Shown in pieces: positions 27,876 to 41,660 of a DNA stretch of 64,000 nt (position 1 is its first letter; each line of letters starts with the position of its first letter). Under the pieces are notes generated by a model. It was given only the letters and a program-made list of their open reading frames with translations, was not told the origin of the DNA and searched no databases. Position numbers and translations under genes: made by a program. This DNA is from Astropecten irregularis (lineage: Eukaryota; Echinodermata; Asteroidea; Paxillosida; Astropectinidae): assembly GCA_963971285.1 (NCBI GenBank), contig OZ020254.1, positions 18,754,932 to 18,818,931 of the forward strand, read 5' to 3'.

Positions 27876-30388
27876 TTTTTCCAAAGGAATCTTGGTTAAT
27901 GTAGAACTGTCTTTCCTTCCAAATGCCTAGGCAAAAAGCATCAAGCTATAGGTGGGCCTAGTTCACGAAGTTCTTGGGTACAGTGTTTCAACAAACATCA
28001 GGCATTCTTCCTTGGAACTTAGATAATTTTCCAGGCTTGTGGCGGCGCGGCAACAGCCTGAATCTTATTATAGTTCCAACAACCTGCCCCAATTCGAGCG
28101 ATTTGCGATGTGTAATGCATTAGCCAGTTCACCCATGTAAGTCGCCATCTTGGACAAGTTGTAATCTGAGTTTACACAATGAAACGCCATCTTTATCAAG
28201 TTATACATACAGACCACAGAGCGTATAAGTTATTTAGTCATCAACACACAGTACATGGCCCAATTATCGATCGTCTTGGAAAATTCGGCAGACGTGACAG
28301 AATGTACACGGCGGGGATTATATCGATATTTCTTGCCACTTAGCAACCGTCTCTAAGAACTGGATCGATCAGGGCTCTCCAAAAGTAAACAGCAAAAAAG
28401 TACAAGTTCGATTTTTTTAGTAGGCCCTACTTAGCAGTTTTGCCTTTCAACTTTTAAGATTTTGGTCATTAGGCCTAATTTGTGCACTGCCTAATTATCA
28501 TATTAGAACAAGTGACGGCCAGATAAGCTTATATAAAATATTCAGTACAATTAGACATTAACTGAATAGAAAGATTCAAATCGATTTCGTTCATTTTGAT
28601 CGATCAATTATTTTTCAGGTTTAACTTGAGCGATAGAGGGCAGCACCACACTAAAATTAATAAACTCCCATTGAATTTTATAGTGTAAGTTTTTTGTATA
28701 TATTCTATGGTAAAAACCCTCAACTTCAAAGTTAAAAAAAACTCATCCAAAAATCTCTCAGTTTTTGGTGCAATACTGCAGATAGTAGTTTGAACCCTCA
28801 TCTACCCAATTATTTTTATTTTTTTGGTTTGTTCCTCCGATTTTTGTTTTGCTAATTGCCCTTAAAGAAAACACCCTCGAATGTGCTTTTCCAGTAACCA
28901 ATTTGCTACCAGTTTCCATGAACCCTTGACGTTCAAAGCAATGTAGGGCCAGATTTTAAGCCAATATTTCTCAAGTCTGAAGTCTCCACAACAGGTTGAA
29001 GCCCTGAACCCCCAGGTTGTGATAACTCGTCATAATCACACAATATAGTACCTGCATGACGCCCAAAAATGCATATTAAATAAGAAATTTGATAATCAGT
29101 TCGGCGCATTGATTTTGGAGCTGTTACTGTGATGCGGTGCCAAGCGCACCCAAAATTATTTTAAATAGCGCCACCAAGAATTTTTTAATTTACAGGAAAC
29201 GAAACCAAGATGGCGCCCATTTCGAATGTCACGGGAGTTGTTGGTGAGAACAAAATTCACATTTTTTAAGAAACACTGGCTAGCAGGCTCATTTCAATTT
29301 ATTGTTCCAAATCTTAAAAGTATGAATTATGATGGGGACGAGTTTCACTGACGGACATCTCTTTGACACCCTTTGCTCAAAGCTACAAACTCATGTCAAA
29401 ATTCTGCAGAATGGACGTGCCCGACTAGACTAGAGAGGGCGTTTTGAGAAATTGCTTCGAAGTTCAAAGTGTATCGTTGTGGTTGTAAATCAAGTAAGAA
29501 AAAATGGGGCCTAAAACTACATTTATAGCAAAAGCAGATGAGAAAATTGTACTTTTCACTGAAATATTGGAGACATTTCTTCAATCTAGGCCTAGGCTAA
29601 GGTTTTACTTTTAAGAACTCGGGAATAGGCCTAGGCCCTATTTGCTGAAAGTGAAAGTCAAAAATGTCGTTTGGTTGGGAGCAGTAGTCAGTAGAAGCTA
29701 TAAAAATTGCTTTTCTTTCATATAACTTTATAATTTTTGAAACCACTGGTCCTTTCCTTTATACTTTTTGAAACCACTTGTCCACAATTACCAAAAACAG
29801 CCTGTAAAACCAACATGTATTGTAGACAGCGCAAGCTAAGCCCCACTGACAAATCACGTACAAAAAATAGCACACCGTCCGTCGTCAAGTCACGATTGAG
29901 GATTTTGTCCTGAGTATTTTTGTCAAGAAGCAGAGATCATGTTCGGTATGACTTCCACTGTCTAGTCATAGTTTGTCCTACAAATAATCCTTCTTGGAAG
30001 TATCATATTGGCCTACTAAAATTAAACAATCCTGGCAGCTTATTGTCTTAAAAACCATACAACTTGCTGCTTTGTTTTCATCGCTACAAGATCGGCAAGT
30101 TCTTTGCAATTTGAAATGACGTCACTCCGTGCCGACCAAGAGTATACTTAACTTTTTTTCCCTCGACACTACACCCAGCAGTCTCGGGACAGACACTACA
30201 CCCAGCAGTCTCGGGACAGAAGGGTCAAGCAATCAGAAATTGATGGGGTTCAAATATTTCAGTAGCCCACCTCATTTGGGGGTGTGTCCTATTTAGCCCC
30301 GCCCCCAACAGTATGTCAGCCATTTAACAACTGATTTCTATGATTATTGAGGAGTCATGTGGGTTTATAAATATTATTTTTTTTCACA
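27876..30388. other. Spacer between the RVTF gene and the palindrome
   Basis: Mostly AT-rich unique-looking DNA. Possible 5' exon on the + strand near 29,200-29,246: AACCAAGATGGCGCC (good Kozak context, also YY1-like) with a GTGAGA donor after 38 nt of frame. If joined to the acceptor at 30,388 the frame stops after ~13 codons, so a coding role is doubtful. A 27-bp direct repeat (ACTACACCCAGCAGTCTCGG) lies at 30,167-30,222. A stretch at 29,400-29,700 weakly resembles 56,160-56,340 in the same orientation. Confidence 0.45.
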
Positions 30389-31184
30389 GGTTTGACTTTA
30401 TTCAACATGGTTCAGCCTAATCTCAACTGATGCCAAGATCACAGATGCTGTCAAGGCAACCAGTCATTTAACAGGTACCAGCCATCCAGCCAGTCATCCA
30501 ACCAGTCAAAGCATTCAGAACTATCCTACAAGACTACCTCCCCACCTGCCGGGGAGCCAGCCAACCAGCCTTCCAACCAACCTGTCAACCAACTGGACAG
30601 CTTTCTGGTTTGCTTGGAGACAGTCACCAGCCATCCAGCCAGTCATCCAACCAGTCAAAGCAGTCATGACTATCCTACAAGACTACCTACCAGGCTACCA
30701 ACCAACCAACCTGCTAATCAGCCAACCAGCCTGCCAACCTGCCAACCAACTGGACAACTTTCTGGTTTATTGGGGAGACAGTCTCCAGCCATCCAGCCAA
30801 CCAGTCATAGCATTCATGACTATCCTACAACTACAAGACTACCTACCAGCCAACCAACCTGCCAGCCAACCTGCCAGCCAACCTGCCAGCCTGCCAGCCT
30901 GCCGGGGAGCCAGCCAACCAGCCTGCCGACCAGCATGCCGACCAGCCAACCAGCCAACCGAACAGCCAGCCGACCAGCCTGCGGGGGAGCCTGTCGAGGA
31001 GCCAGCCAACCAGCCTGCCGACCAGCCGGACAGTCAACCAACTGGACAGCTCCCCGGTATATGGAAGACAGTCACCAGCCACCCAGCCATTGAGAGTGTG
31101 ACTGTCCAACTAGCCAGCCTCTAAGAAAGCAGTCATCCAGCCATTCAGCCAGCCAAGAAGATGCCTTACTTGGATTGGGACAGG
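30389..31184 (+). repeat. Left-arm exon-like block, CCAGC-rich minisatellite
   Basis: Bounded by TTTTTTTCACAG and AGGTAC splice-like signals. Filled with CAGTCATCCAACCAG / CCAGCCAACCAGCC units; ends AAGAAGATGCCTTACTTGGA and GGGACAG. The right-arm equivalent (54,331-55,357, minus strand) is bounded by GATGTTGCAG and GGTAAATT and ends with the same conserved tail, though its repeat interior has expanded differently. Open in all frames because of the repeat; no protein claimed. Confidence 0.65.
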
Positions 31185-31478
31185 TACATTTGAACAATTA
31201 TTGATAGATTTTCAGACTTGTTCATCCATACTTTATTATCAGTTACTGATGTTAGGCTGATGGTAGGTTAGTTTACCTGGGGACCACTTGAGAACAACCA
31301 TCCATTTATCTTATGGGACATGTAGTTTAGACGTTTAGTTTTTTACCAGGTGGTACTTGCAGGACTAAAATACGGATGTACTTCGTGAAATGAGACAGTG
31401 GCCGATGTGCTGTTTGATTCAGTTTCATTTGCAATTTTGTTAACTCTCTGTTAATTTCCAATGTTGTTTTCTTGTCAC

Positions 31479-31710
31479 AGGTTCGATCTTAGTCAACTTT
31501 GCTGGACCTGATGTCCTGATCTGAGCTGATGCCAGACCCCCTGATTCCAGCAAGGCAACCAGTTATCTGTCCATCAGTCAAGGGAGACAGTCATCATGCA
31601 GCCACCTAGCCCAGCCATCTAGTCTGACTGTTCAACTAGCCATCCCCTTAGGAAGCAGTCATCCAGTTATTCAGCCAGCCAAGAAGATGCTACACTTGGA
31701 CTGCCACAGG
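31479..31710 (+). other. Left-arm second exon-like block
   Basis: Begins after TTCTTGTCACAG with GTTCGATCTTAGTCAAC and ends CCACAG before GTACGAA; the tail AAGAAGATGCTACACTTGGA resembles the end of the previous block, so these look like duplicated exons. The right arm keeps the acceptor and start (near 54,087 down, minus strand) but diverges after about 60 bp. A further conserved acceptor (GTATTAG then GTGATCTTGTCAAGGC) is at about 32,037 and mirrored at about 53,325. Likely noncoding. Confidence 0.45.
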
Positions 31711-32741
31711 TACGAAATAGAAGTCATACATTCACAAAATAACCACAAGGGAAACTGACGAGATTGATATTGAAAAGTCATTGAAAAGTTGACACAGAAA
31801 AGTTGAAGCGGGATTCGAACCAGCCATCACCCTTTCAGTGACTTTAAATATATCCAGTCAGTTTCCCTTTTTGATGATTATTTCATGTACATGCGAGTGC
31901 GGTTCTGTGACCTTCACCAAATATGTTATTCCTTAAAACAACAAATGGTCCATCAATGAATTTATGTTTGATGTTTATTTAGTCAGTTTATGTAAAATTA
32001 TTTACCAAATTATGTATCTTTGACTGTATTAGGTGATCTTGTCAAGGCATTCTACCAATGAGATGTCACCCATTCCAGTGATGTTGCCTGTCCAGTACTA
32101 GAGTCATCATAAAGTAAATAGAATTATTTCATTGATTATTGCAACAATATTTGTGCATTAGAATTGTAAGTTTTTATGTAACTATGTAATGTCAGATGTT
32201 AATGTAGGTGGTAAATCTCAGCAGGATTACTCCTAAAAACTTGCAGCTATCAGGCTCCTCTGGTGGGATTTGAACCAGGGACTATTAGGTTACTGCTTAG
32301 GCATGTTAATTTGTGGAGCTTACATTGTGAAGTAGAGAACTCAATCTACATTGGTTCCTCTGGTGGGATTTGAACTAGAGACCCTGTTTATGCTCATAGG
32401 TGAGAGTTTAGGTGATCAAAGACAATTGTGTGATTGTGGTGAATGATGGCAGATCCACATGGTGCCCCTGGTGGGATTTGAACCAGACACCCCTTAACTT
32501 GAAAACAAAAAAACTGTTAAATGAACCTTTTCTTGTGAACCTAGCTAACCAAGTGGGCTTTGGTTTACCTCCATACATTGACATCTAGTTTTGTTTATTT
32601 CATTGATGTGTAATTTATTGTATCATACATTTGTATTTTGTGCTTGTTGTACTGGAGAAACACTCAATGCTATGACAGCTGAATGTTCGTGTTAATCATT
32701 GCTGAACAAGGAAAGGATTATTCGTTGCGGTAATTACAGTT

Positions 32742-33072
32742 AAGGAAAAAGGTGATCGATGTCACGCGATGTTGTATTGCTGGTAGCGATGTTTCGGCTG
32801 CTGGAACTGTACATCCCCGGATTCCGGCTTCCCACCATCCAGCAACATGACCACCGCAAGGCCACTGACTGAACCACCGAAGCCACACCAAGGACACGCC
32901 CCCAACCACCCACGGAGTGAAGCTTACGACGCCCACCCAAGCGGACCAACAGGATATAACAGACACCGCAGCATACAGTTCTTCAGTTGCCTGATGAAGG
33001 CTAGCAGTTCCAACAGCCGAAACGTCGCTACCAGCAACACAACATCACGTGACATCGCTCACCTATTTCCTT
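32742..33072. repeat. Foldback element, left-arm copy
   Basis: Ends AAGGAAAAAGGTGATCGATG and the complement CACCTATTTCCTT, with inner mirrored TGCTGGTAGCGA / TCGCTACCAGCA and GTTTCGGCTGCTGGAACTG blocks. Same element at the mirror position 52,167-52,479, so it was present before the arms separated. Confidence 0.75.
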
Positions 33073-35109
33073 ATTGCTGAACAAGTTGGCTTTTGCAATT
33101 TATGTAAAAAAAAATTCAAATTCTTGCCTGAGATGGCCATGATATGATGAGGAAAATAATTTGTAGATTTGGTCTTTCTTGGTCCAAACTATGTACAGGT
33201 TTTATGCATACAAACAAATGCCAACAACTCTTAAACTTGTGAATTTCGTCAAATGCCGTGTAAAGTGGTCATGTGCATTGTGTGTTTCTGACAGCTAGAT
33301 AGGGTTTATGTCAAAGTTGGGATGGATTCATGATATTTGAGTATTTTTTTTTTAAGTCCTTGGTGGCAAATCAATTTCAATTCTGTATTGTGTGTCACAC
33401 CTTGTGTCCATATAACACAAACAGAATTTCCCCTGGGTGGGAACCGTTCATCAGGTCCACTTGTTACTTTGTATTTTTGCTCATGTTAGTCCCTTTTCCC
33501 CTGGTTGGGGCAACTTTCCACAATGATCAGGCTTTTCCTCTGAAACATTCTAAATGTGGCATTTGTGAATCCCCAATTCTACCATCAAGTTTGATCATGC
33601 TGCAGCGCCATCAGTTTTGTTTTGGACATTTCACTTTCCTCATTTCCTTCACAAATGGATCCATCCCTTCTCATTGTAAAAGGTTCTAAAACTTGCATCT
33701 ATAGTGGTTTAGGATTTGGTATCACATTTAGACGTGTAGAAAATATCCATTTTTATTTCCCTTTCTTGCATAAATTAACTTGAGAGCTATTTTGGAACTT
33801 TTTTCTCTATTTGATCTCCATTTCTAAAACTTCAATTCTAGTCATTTTTGGAATTGTTCTGAAATGTCAGCATCATTTTCCTCTTCATGGACATAATGCA
33901 TGTAATTAGACAGTATTGAGTCCATATGTTTTCACTCATTATCCCTCTGCATATTTCACATAAATTTCTCATCCTCAATTTCAAACTCTTACCAGTTGTA
34001 CCCCTGGGTGGGACTTGAAACAAACCTTTTTTATGGCAAAATTCTATCTCCACATAATATTTGAATGTGATTCACAATCCTGAACCATATCTTTGCTAAG
34101 GAATCTTAAGTATATTGTTTTTGCGTGTTTTAGGGGTCATTGATTTGAAGTGATAGGAGTTGAAGTTTGTGTCTGATGTCAAAAAAATATGGGTTTGATA
34201 AAAGTTTCAAATTCATCTTTCAAAAATTCTTTTCAAATTCTTGTAATCGAATCACGGATCATTTATGGGTTGGGTACATATTATTTATCACATTTTTATT
34301 CTTTTTTCTTGTCTTGGTTTTCATTTTTTTTTTGGGGGGGGTTGCAATGATTTTTGTTTTGCAAAATTCTTTTCCAGACCTTATGAGCAACTCCATCATT
34401 TGAAATGAATGCACTCTAAAATTCTATTTTATTGCCTTTTTCTTAAAAATGTTTTCTCTTTGTGGGTGTGTGAGTTTCTCCAACAGACAGATTGATCATG
34501 CGCTGCTATGCAACAATAACAAGCTAAAATTCTTATGTACTCGTACAAGAAAATGCATGAAAATTCATGCAGAATCGCTGAAATAAGCATGCATGTCTTT
34601 GTTCATGTTGCGCGCTCAATACTATCATTTTCTACATACAAATGCTACGTTAAAAAAAAAAAATTATTCAAAACTTCTTCGATATCATGACAAAATTGAT
34701 TTTTGCAAGCAAATCTAAAATGATCTATTTAAAACTAAAGACACCAAAAGCATTTTTTTTTTCATCAGGACAACTCCCAAAATTAATGTTTCCTACAAAA
34801 ATTATGTGCCAAATTCCTTGAACTGTGTGTATCTTAAAATTCAAAACTTTTTCAAAACATCATGACAAAATTGATTGATGGAAACAAAATCTAAAAATGA
34901 TCTTTTCAAAACTAAAGTTGCCAAAAGCAACTTTCCTATCAGGACAGAACAAAACCTTTCTTGTTTAAAATGTTCTTCCCATGTAGATTGACACATGTTA
35001 AGGAGCTGATATCAACTCTGTTTGTTGGAGTAATTCTCATACTGTTAATTAAAACTGTTCTAATCTGCTGTTAAAGTGTTTAAATCCTGTACAGATCAAA
35101 TACACATAG

Positions 35110-35700
35110 GAAAGAAGCTCAGACGAGCATGTGAGTGCCGGTTGGTGCGTTCCTCTGCTGTCTATAGGATGTGGAGCAACTTTAATGACCCGGGTGCATT
35201 GGTTGATATGCGTCAGCTTGAGTGAAACCTGTCTTCAGTGTTGCTGGTATTCTACTCTGTAAGTGTTCTGCCTCACATGATTTGACAAGCTCATACCCAA
35301 ATTCTGCTTGCGGCAAAAACTAGAAGAAAGGAATTGATTGTTGTACACTAAGATGCTGATAGCGCTTGTATGATTGGTGCGAAGGACAGAGGACCCTTTT
35401 TTTCGCACAGTTTTTTTCGCACTGATACTTTTGTTATCCTAAGTTGGTACCCTTCATCTTACTGTTCCTGTGTAACCAGGTCTCTTTTTAGGCCGGTCAT
35501 GATGACCAACCCTTTTGCATAGGACATCTGCTTCTGATCTGAGGGGGCTCTTGACCTGATAGATGATGGTGACCTCTGCTCAGTTGTTGATGTGATGATT
35601 AGAGAAACAGTTTTTTGGCATTGCTGGTTTACTTCGTTACAGTTCTCAGGTTTTGACCATTGGTTTCACTTGTGTAGTAGAAATTAGGGTTGTGTAGGAA
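35110..35700. repeat. Diverged inverted partner of 37,640-38,290 inside the left arm
   Basis: GTGCCGGTTGGTGCG, TTTAATGACCC, GTGTTGCTGGTATTCTACTC and TTCACTTGTGTAGTAGAA recur in reverse complement at 37,640-38,290 in the same arm, roughly 65-70% identical by eye, centred near 36,700. Both are mirrored in the right arm (49,530-50,070 and 47,010-47,680), so the unit occurs four times in alternating orientation. Confidence 0.65.
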
Positions 35701-36923
35701 GGCAAGAGGGACCACTTAAAATATTAAGCAAGCTGTAGTGCTGTGGTAAAATGATAACATAAAAATAAATATATAATTTTACTAAGAAGACCACAGTAAT
35801 TTAACCAATGGACAGAAATTAAAATAAGCTAAAATAACCATAATGTAACCAAATCTTCATATTAACTTCACCCTAAAAATACTGACAAAATCAGTACATT
35901 TACCGCGATTGAAATTTTAAAAAAACTTAGTGAAAACATATAAAAGAATAATCTGATAACAATAACGAAATATGCAAATAATTTATCACCCTTCACTGAC
36001 ATAGATATGCATTTCACTAAATGCTTTTTGAGAGCACATGAACAAATCATGCGCTGGCTCAGGTGGGGTTTCGAACCCACGACCTCCTGCTTATTAGTGC
36101 AGATGCAACGAAAAAAATAAGGAACAAACCAATATGAGGGCATTTTTAGAAGCCTCAAATATAAATGGCCAAAATGCAGATGATGTTGCAGCAGAAAGAA
36201 ATAATAATAAAAAAAATATCAAGTTAAAGAAAGATACACAATACAAGTAATAAACTGCTGCAAACTGCTCATCATCCAAAATAATATAATAAATATCAAA
36301 TGTTTAGCTTTCCATAAAAATGAATGATCCTGCTAGGATCGAAATGGTCAGGGCCCTCCTAACTCCAAGCATTTATGAAAGATACATTAACTTCAACCTA
36401 AATATTAGTTTGTGATTTTAAATAATAATTCTATTATTCTATTCTATTTCATCCTTAAAAAAACTCACTGAACAATTTCCAGTATAAATGTAATGTAAAT
36501 AATCTGTAAGGACATGCATCTTCACAACATTTTAACTAATATGCATCAAGATTAATTTATTCGTGCAGATCCAGAATAAATCAATAAATCACTCTAAACT
36601 ATTAATGCTACCAGTACCATAGGATACCTTGATACTTGAGACTAGAGAATGCAATAGGTTTAGGATTCCTAAACCTATGATACACCATCTATCTACATTA
36701 GGAGTCAATTCACTTAAGTTCACTTCAGTATTTATTTCCACATAGGAAAACATATTGATAAATGCAGTATAATTATCAAGATTAAAAAAAAAGCAAGAAC
36801 TAAATAAAAACATTTAAAAACAATCATAAAAGGCAACAAAATGAATAGGTTAGAACAATAGGTATAAAAATGGCCATCAACAAAAACATAGACGATCCAT
36901 GTTACAACAGAAACAAATAATAA

Positions 36924-36959
36924 CCAGACATTTAAGTGTTCGTCCCATGGACGAACACT
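36924..36959 (-). repeat. Helitron-like 3' terminus in the left arm
   Basis: A 10-bp perfect stem AGTGTTCGTC / GACGAACACT with 5-nt loop. On the minus strand it is followed by TAAATGT-CTGG and T. The mirror in the right arm (48,331-48,360) has a decayed stem but ends CTAG then T. Nearby GATGTCATAATGACATCATC and ACTTGGTGGGTA-type motifs resemble the element at 16.8-17.9 kb. Suggestive of a nonautonomous Helitron. Confidence 0.45.
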
Positions 36960-37863
36960 AAGCTGTTCCGATTTTGTTTCAATTGGCTTATTAGGCTGCT
37001 ACCAGAGAATTGTCTATATCTGTAAGCACGGATTCTACACTTAGAGTAAGCAATGCCCTTCAGACGATGGCTTCTACACATTGTATGAATTTCCTATTTC
37101 AATGCATATTTGCATCCGTAGCTATGGTTACAAAAATGTCATCGACAATGGACGTTTTTTCTCAATATCTGATGATGTCATAATGACATCATCATTAAAT
37201 AGGTAGATTATAGGTAGATCATACACACTGAGTTTCAAGGTGGCAGCATGCATATCTACAGCAATCTGTAGGAATGCTATTGTGCTAACAAATTGATTAA
37301 CCAATTAAGCATTTAAATGACTCTCACATGCCTAAATAATTAATTGATGAAGAAAATAAGTTTTCAATGCAAATTTGCCAGATAAGCTCTCATATTATTT
37401 ACCTTTAGAGCTTTTAAAATAAAGCTAAGTATAAGTAGTGAATGAAATAATAATCCAAACATGATGTTAATAATAAATAAAAATAAAAAGAAGGAAATAA
37501 TCACAAGCTATTTAAAACTTGTTCCACCCTGGAACACATCGGATTAGCCAATCAAATTTGAGCACCAGGATATAATTCAAAGTTAAGGTATAAAATTAAC
37601 AGATAAATGTAAAAAATACTGGTAGCATTCTTCTATTACACAAGTGAAACCAAGAAATCCATGAGGACATGATTGTTTCATTGCTGCGCATGAGTTCATG
37701 TTTTTTCAGTGGGGAATTTTTGATTCAGAATACATAAACTATCAAATTTGGGGGCAAAAACATTAATTCAAAATTTGAAGTAAGCTGCATGTTGAAATTT
37801 TGTTTCTCTGGTCAGCACATCATCATCTGGGCTGAAGTTGTTGTCATTTTGAAGGTCAAGGAC

Positions 37864-38124
37864 TCAATTAGTGATGGAGTGGAAGTGTCCAAATGAATCG
37901 GTCTTTATTTTTGCTTTTTTGCCACCAAAGTTCACAACCAAAATGTCTTCTAAGAACATATAGCGGCCTGGTTGCCCGAACAGGGGGTGAAGTCTGAAGT
38001 ACACCCATGCAGGTCTATTAAGATTAAAGTGTACAACAATGAATCCTTTTTGAGCTTTGTTCAGGCCTTTGTTAGTCTTTACAATGCGCGGCATTTGCAT
38101 GCCAACAAAAGCCTGCATAGGCAA
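37864..38124 (-). pseudogene. Left-arm open frame of unknown family
   Basis: Protein-like stretch VYFRLHPLFGQPGRYMFLED, VVNFGGKKAKIKTD. The right-arm copy (47,160-47,420, + strand) is interrupted by a stop and frameshifts, and the more distant copies near 35.1 and 50.0 kb are not open. No family recognised. Probably a remnant; weak evidence of coding. Confidence 0.3.
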
Positions 38125-38719
38125 TGAGCTTGTTGAAATGTGTGTTGCAGAACGCCTATGGAGCAGAATACCAGGAACACTAAGTCTGGTTTCAACTCAA
38201 GAGGGCGCTTTATCAGCCGATGTACTTGGGTCATTAAGTTGCTTCATGTTCTGGACAGTAGAGGGCGCACCAACCGGCACTTGCATTTAAAAAAAAAATA
38301 ATAAAAAAAATAATTGACACGATAGACAGTGATCTCTTTTTGCATTTTTATTTTGTCAATACTTTAACTACCCCCTCTATGTACAAATATGTGTGGTTAA
38401 CCAAGAGTACACTTAACTGGTTTTAAAGGGACTACATTGCAAACAGCATCTCTGAAAAATGGACAACAGTAAGAGGGCGCTATTTCAGCAGACTTTATCC
38501 AGCATCAACAGCGCCCTCTCGCTATGAACCATTTTCAAAGATGCTTATTGAAACAGTTCCAACAATACAAACTTCTGGCAATTTCCATGTGACCTCCATA
38601 CATATTAACCTGACACAGCACAGAGGTCATATGTAAATTACCTAAAGGTTGTATGACTGGGACACATTTCAACTTGCAATGCAGACCCTTTGCAAAGATG
38701 CCATTTAAAACCTAACCTA

Positions 38720-39411
38720 TGACCTTGTTTTTCTTATTACAGCGCAAGCAATGCACGAGAATATGAAGGCTTGTATGAATGAGAGAACTTGCAAATTAGC
38801 AGAACAGATGCAAAGAATATCGACTTTTGAATGTTGACGCGCATATCTAAGTTTCTTTCTTTGTATTTGCAGGAAAGTGTTTTGGTATGCAACACGATGA
38901 TTCTAACGTGAATGAACAAAGTCAAGCAATACGCAATAGCGTTCCGCACTAATGACGTCACACCATGCATGCACGCGCACACATACCCCCACTCAATGCA
39001 CGTTTGCATGGCCAGTTGCAATGTTTGTCCGAGGTTCGGTGCTATTTTTAGTGCAAGTGCGCAGTGCTATTCTGATGTTACTTTTGAATGTTGACGCGCA
39101 TATCAAAGTTTCTTTCTTTGTATTCCTTTTTGTATTTGCAGGAAAGTGCTTTTGGGTGTAACACGATGATTCTAATGCGAACGAACAAAGTCAAGCAATA
39201 CGCAATTCTGATGTTACTTTTGAATGTTGATGCAGATATCATAGTTTCTTTCTTTGTATTCCTTTTTGTATTTGCAGGAAAATGCTCTTGTATGCAACAC
39301 GATGATTCTAATGTGGACGAACAAAGTCAAGCAATACGCAATTCTGATGTTGGAGCGCAGACAATTTGGAAAGGTCATAGAATAATACATGAATGGATCG
39401 GCACCCTTTAA
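38720..39411 (+). pseudogene. Tandem exon-like units, left arm
   Basis: Three ~136-bp units, each with TTTGTATTTGCAG (acceptor-like) followed by a frame reading GKC..., QHDDSNV and EQSQAIRN. The last runs on to SDVGAQTIWKGHRII and a stop at 39,409-39,411. The first copy is broken by a MITE at 38,935-39,071 and the second by an extra base. The right arm has three mirrored units (46,090-46,460, minus strand). Unknown protein; could be a terminal coding exon or noncoding satellite. Confidence 0.35.
38935..39071. repeat. 137-bp MITE inside the first tandem unit
   Basis: Ends AATAGCGTTCCGCACT and AGTGCGCAGTGCTATT. Neighbouring units show the uninterrupted site (ACGCAATTCTGATG), which defines the insertion. 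A related element with the same termini sits at a non-mirrored place in the right arm (44,047-44,225), so the two are separate insertions. Confidence 0.75.
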
Positions 39412-41172
39412 ACCAGTAGTAACCTGCTACCTTAAGTGAGTCAGATTCAAATTGTCGCTTGAGAATTTGGTTTCCTTTTTCTCTAAACCCAAATGAAAAA
39501 TGTGCAATTCAAAATGAAAAATGTATCAGGAACTAAGTAATTATTTTGGATGATAATTTTTTTTTTCGCTGTGCAATGTGTAAAAAGTCAGGTGAATATT
39601 TCTGGCTGGAAATGTATTTGCAAAACAGTTGATTTCAGATGCAGGTTATTAAATATTTTAAAGATTGTGGGCACTGCGCATGCACATAAAACAAATTGAA
39701 AGCATAATTTGTAAAATGCCAAGAAAAGTTGTCAATTTTAGCACAAGTAATACTTATTTGAATTTGCTTGAAACCGACTCAGTTTATGGTAACAGATTAC
39801 ATGTACCTATGGTTAACCACTTAAGGTATGGTGACAATTTGCCAGCTGATAACGTAACTCTTGTTAATTGTTGATGAGGTTTTTTGTTTATTATTCCAAA
39901 ATTGCACCAAATAACCTTATTTCATGAAAAATACTTTTCTATGCAGCTGAATAGTAGCCGAACAATGTTGCACTATTTGACACAAAACCATCTCAGAATC
40001 AACTGTCAAATTTGTGACTTTTGGACATGTACAATCTAGAGCCCTTTTGTGAAAAAAAAACGATTTTGTTCAGTACATGGGCCATTTTTTAAGAGAAAAA
40101 TCAAAATTTTCTATAAAGTATTTATTTTTTGTAATTTCAAAAATCTTTCAAGAAAATACCTTTCACTTAATATTCATTCATTGTGACAGCTTAAATCATT
40201 ACTTAAAAAGATAGGTAACAAGGTCAAGGATATCAACTGGCAAATTACCAACCATTCACATCGTTTCAATGCAATGCCAAAAAAAGACTGGAATCTGGTC
40301 AATAACGCGCATTTCTAATACTTCATTACTGCTCAATTTGTAAGTTTGGTACATGCACATGAATCAATCTAATTTTAGATTGTAACAGATTTGCATAGAA
40401 TTCAATAATTGCTTGCGTTTGATACTCATCAACGAAAACTATAAGTACTTCAGGTCCATTTTGTTTGGTAGTGACAAGAATTTTCATATTCTGAATAAAT
40501 TTAAAAGCCAAAAAATGGCACACAATTGAAAAGTTGAAAGGAAAATTTCAAAAAGAACACTTGGCCTAAAATTCTTTGCCACATTTATTTCAAAGTAAAT
40601 ATGACCAGATACCAGAATTATTTTGGTTCAAATAAAGCACACAACAAATGAGTGCACCAGGCACTCATATCTTTAATCACTTCAATGTACAATAACTGTT
40701 AACGAGTCCATCTAACTGTGAAACACAGTTTGCCAAATTCAGTCCTTGAAGTTGCATATTGCATTGTAAAGTTTCTTCCAAGGCAGGAGTCTCTGGTTCA
40801 GATGGAGGCATAAATATTTCTTGAATATTTTGATGTTAAATTGATATCTGGTAGCTGAAGAAATGTCGAGTTGTCCAAACAAATGCCGACACTTCACTTC
40901 TGATGTCATTCAGGTAGATTTACACGGAAGTCATCTCTTGCGTCTTTAAAGCCAGACCATCTCAGCATTTTAAAGATCTGAACAAGAAACAAAACAGAAT
41001 ATTATTTACATAAAATATTATGCTTCTTTGAAATGGAAATTAACTTGAGCAGAATGCACATTCTGGGAATCTTTCGCAAATGCCGAGAACAACCCTTCTG
41101 TGATTGAAAATTGAAATACTAGACACCCCTTTCTTTTTAATTGCTTTTAAAAACCTGGTAGTTTTCATGTTC

Positions 41173-41543
41173 TTAAAGGAAGTATCATACTTTGGTAAGA
41201 AACCAAAACAGAAATGTTCACAGATTTACGTATTACTTTTAGGGTATGAAGATGGTGCTGGTAGAAACCCACCGTTAAAATTGTTTTGCCTGAAATGGTG
41301 TGTTTATCCAGAAATTAGTAAAACAATGACCGAAACTCTAATTTTTGATCTTTTAAAAGATCAAAAATAAAAGAGAAAAGACTTAAGAAATACTGTGGCA
41401 GTTTTTCACGATTTTCTCAAAAAAAAATGGGCACCGTATGGGACTGAAATTTTCACAGATGACTGCGACTGTATCTTCCTTGATATTTTTGCCCATGAAT
41501 CTGTACTTCTTTGACAAAAACCAAAGTATGATACTACCTTTAA
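41173..41543. repeat. TTAA MITE, left arm only, with empty site in the right arm
   Basis: Flank plus element: GTTC-TTAA-AGGAAGTATCATACTTTGG ... CCAAAGTATGATACTACCT-TTAA-AGAG. The right arm at the mirror position (43,979-43,993) reads, in reverse complement, ATGTTC-TTAA-AGAGT with no element. This shows a TTAA target duplication and places insertion after the arms existed. Confidence 0.9.
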
Positions 41544-41660
41544 AGAGTGGAAGAGTTGCACAGATGACCATTTACAAAATATTTTCAAATTGTGTGTGTG
41601 ATTTTAGGCAGAAATATGTACATGTATATGGAAGTCTGAAATCTGAGCTGTTTCTCAGAC

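Noticed and set aside
29196..29246. First coding exon with AAGATGGCGCC and GTGAGA donor
   Set aside because: Joined to the next plausible acceptor (30,388) the frame stops almost at once; it may be a promoter or YY1-type site or a noncoding first exon, so no CDS is called.
30614..31124. Open frames on both strands rich in Pro/Gln/Thr or Gly/Trp/Leu
   Set aside because: All come from CCAGCCAACCAGCC-type repeats; the mirrored block in the other arm does not keep any frame.
32258..32490. tRNA or regulatory cluster from repeated GGTGGGATTTGAACCAG motifs (mirrored at 52,730-53,085)
   Set aside because: Short repeated motif without tRNA structure; it is a low-copy repeat of the palindrome arms.
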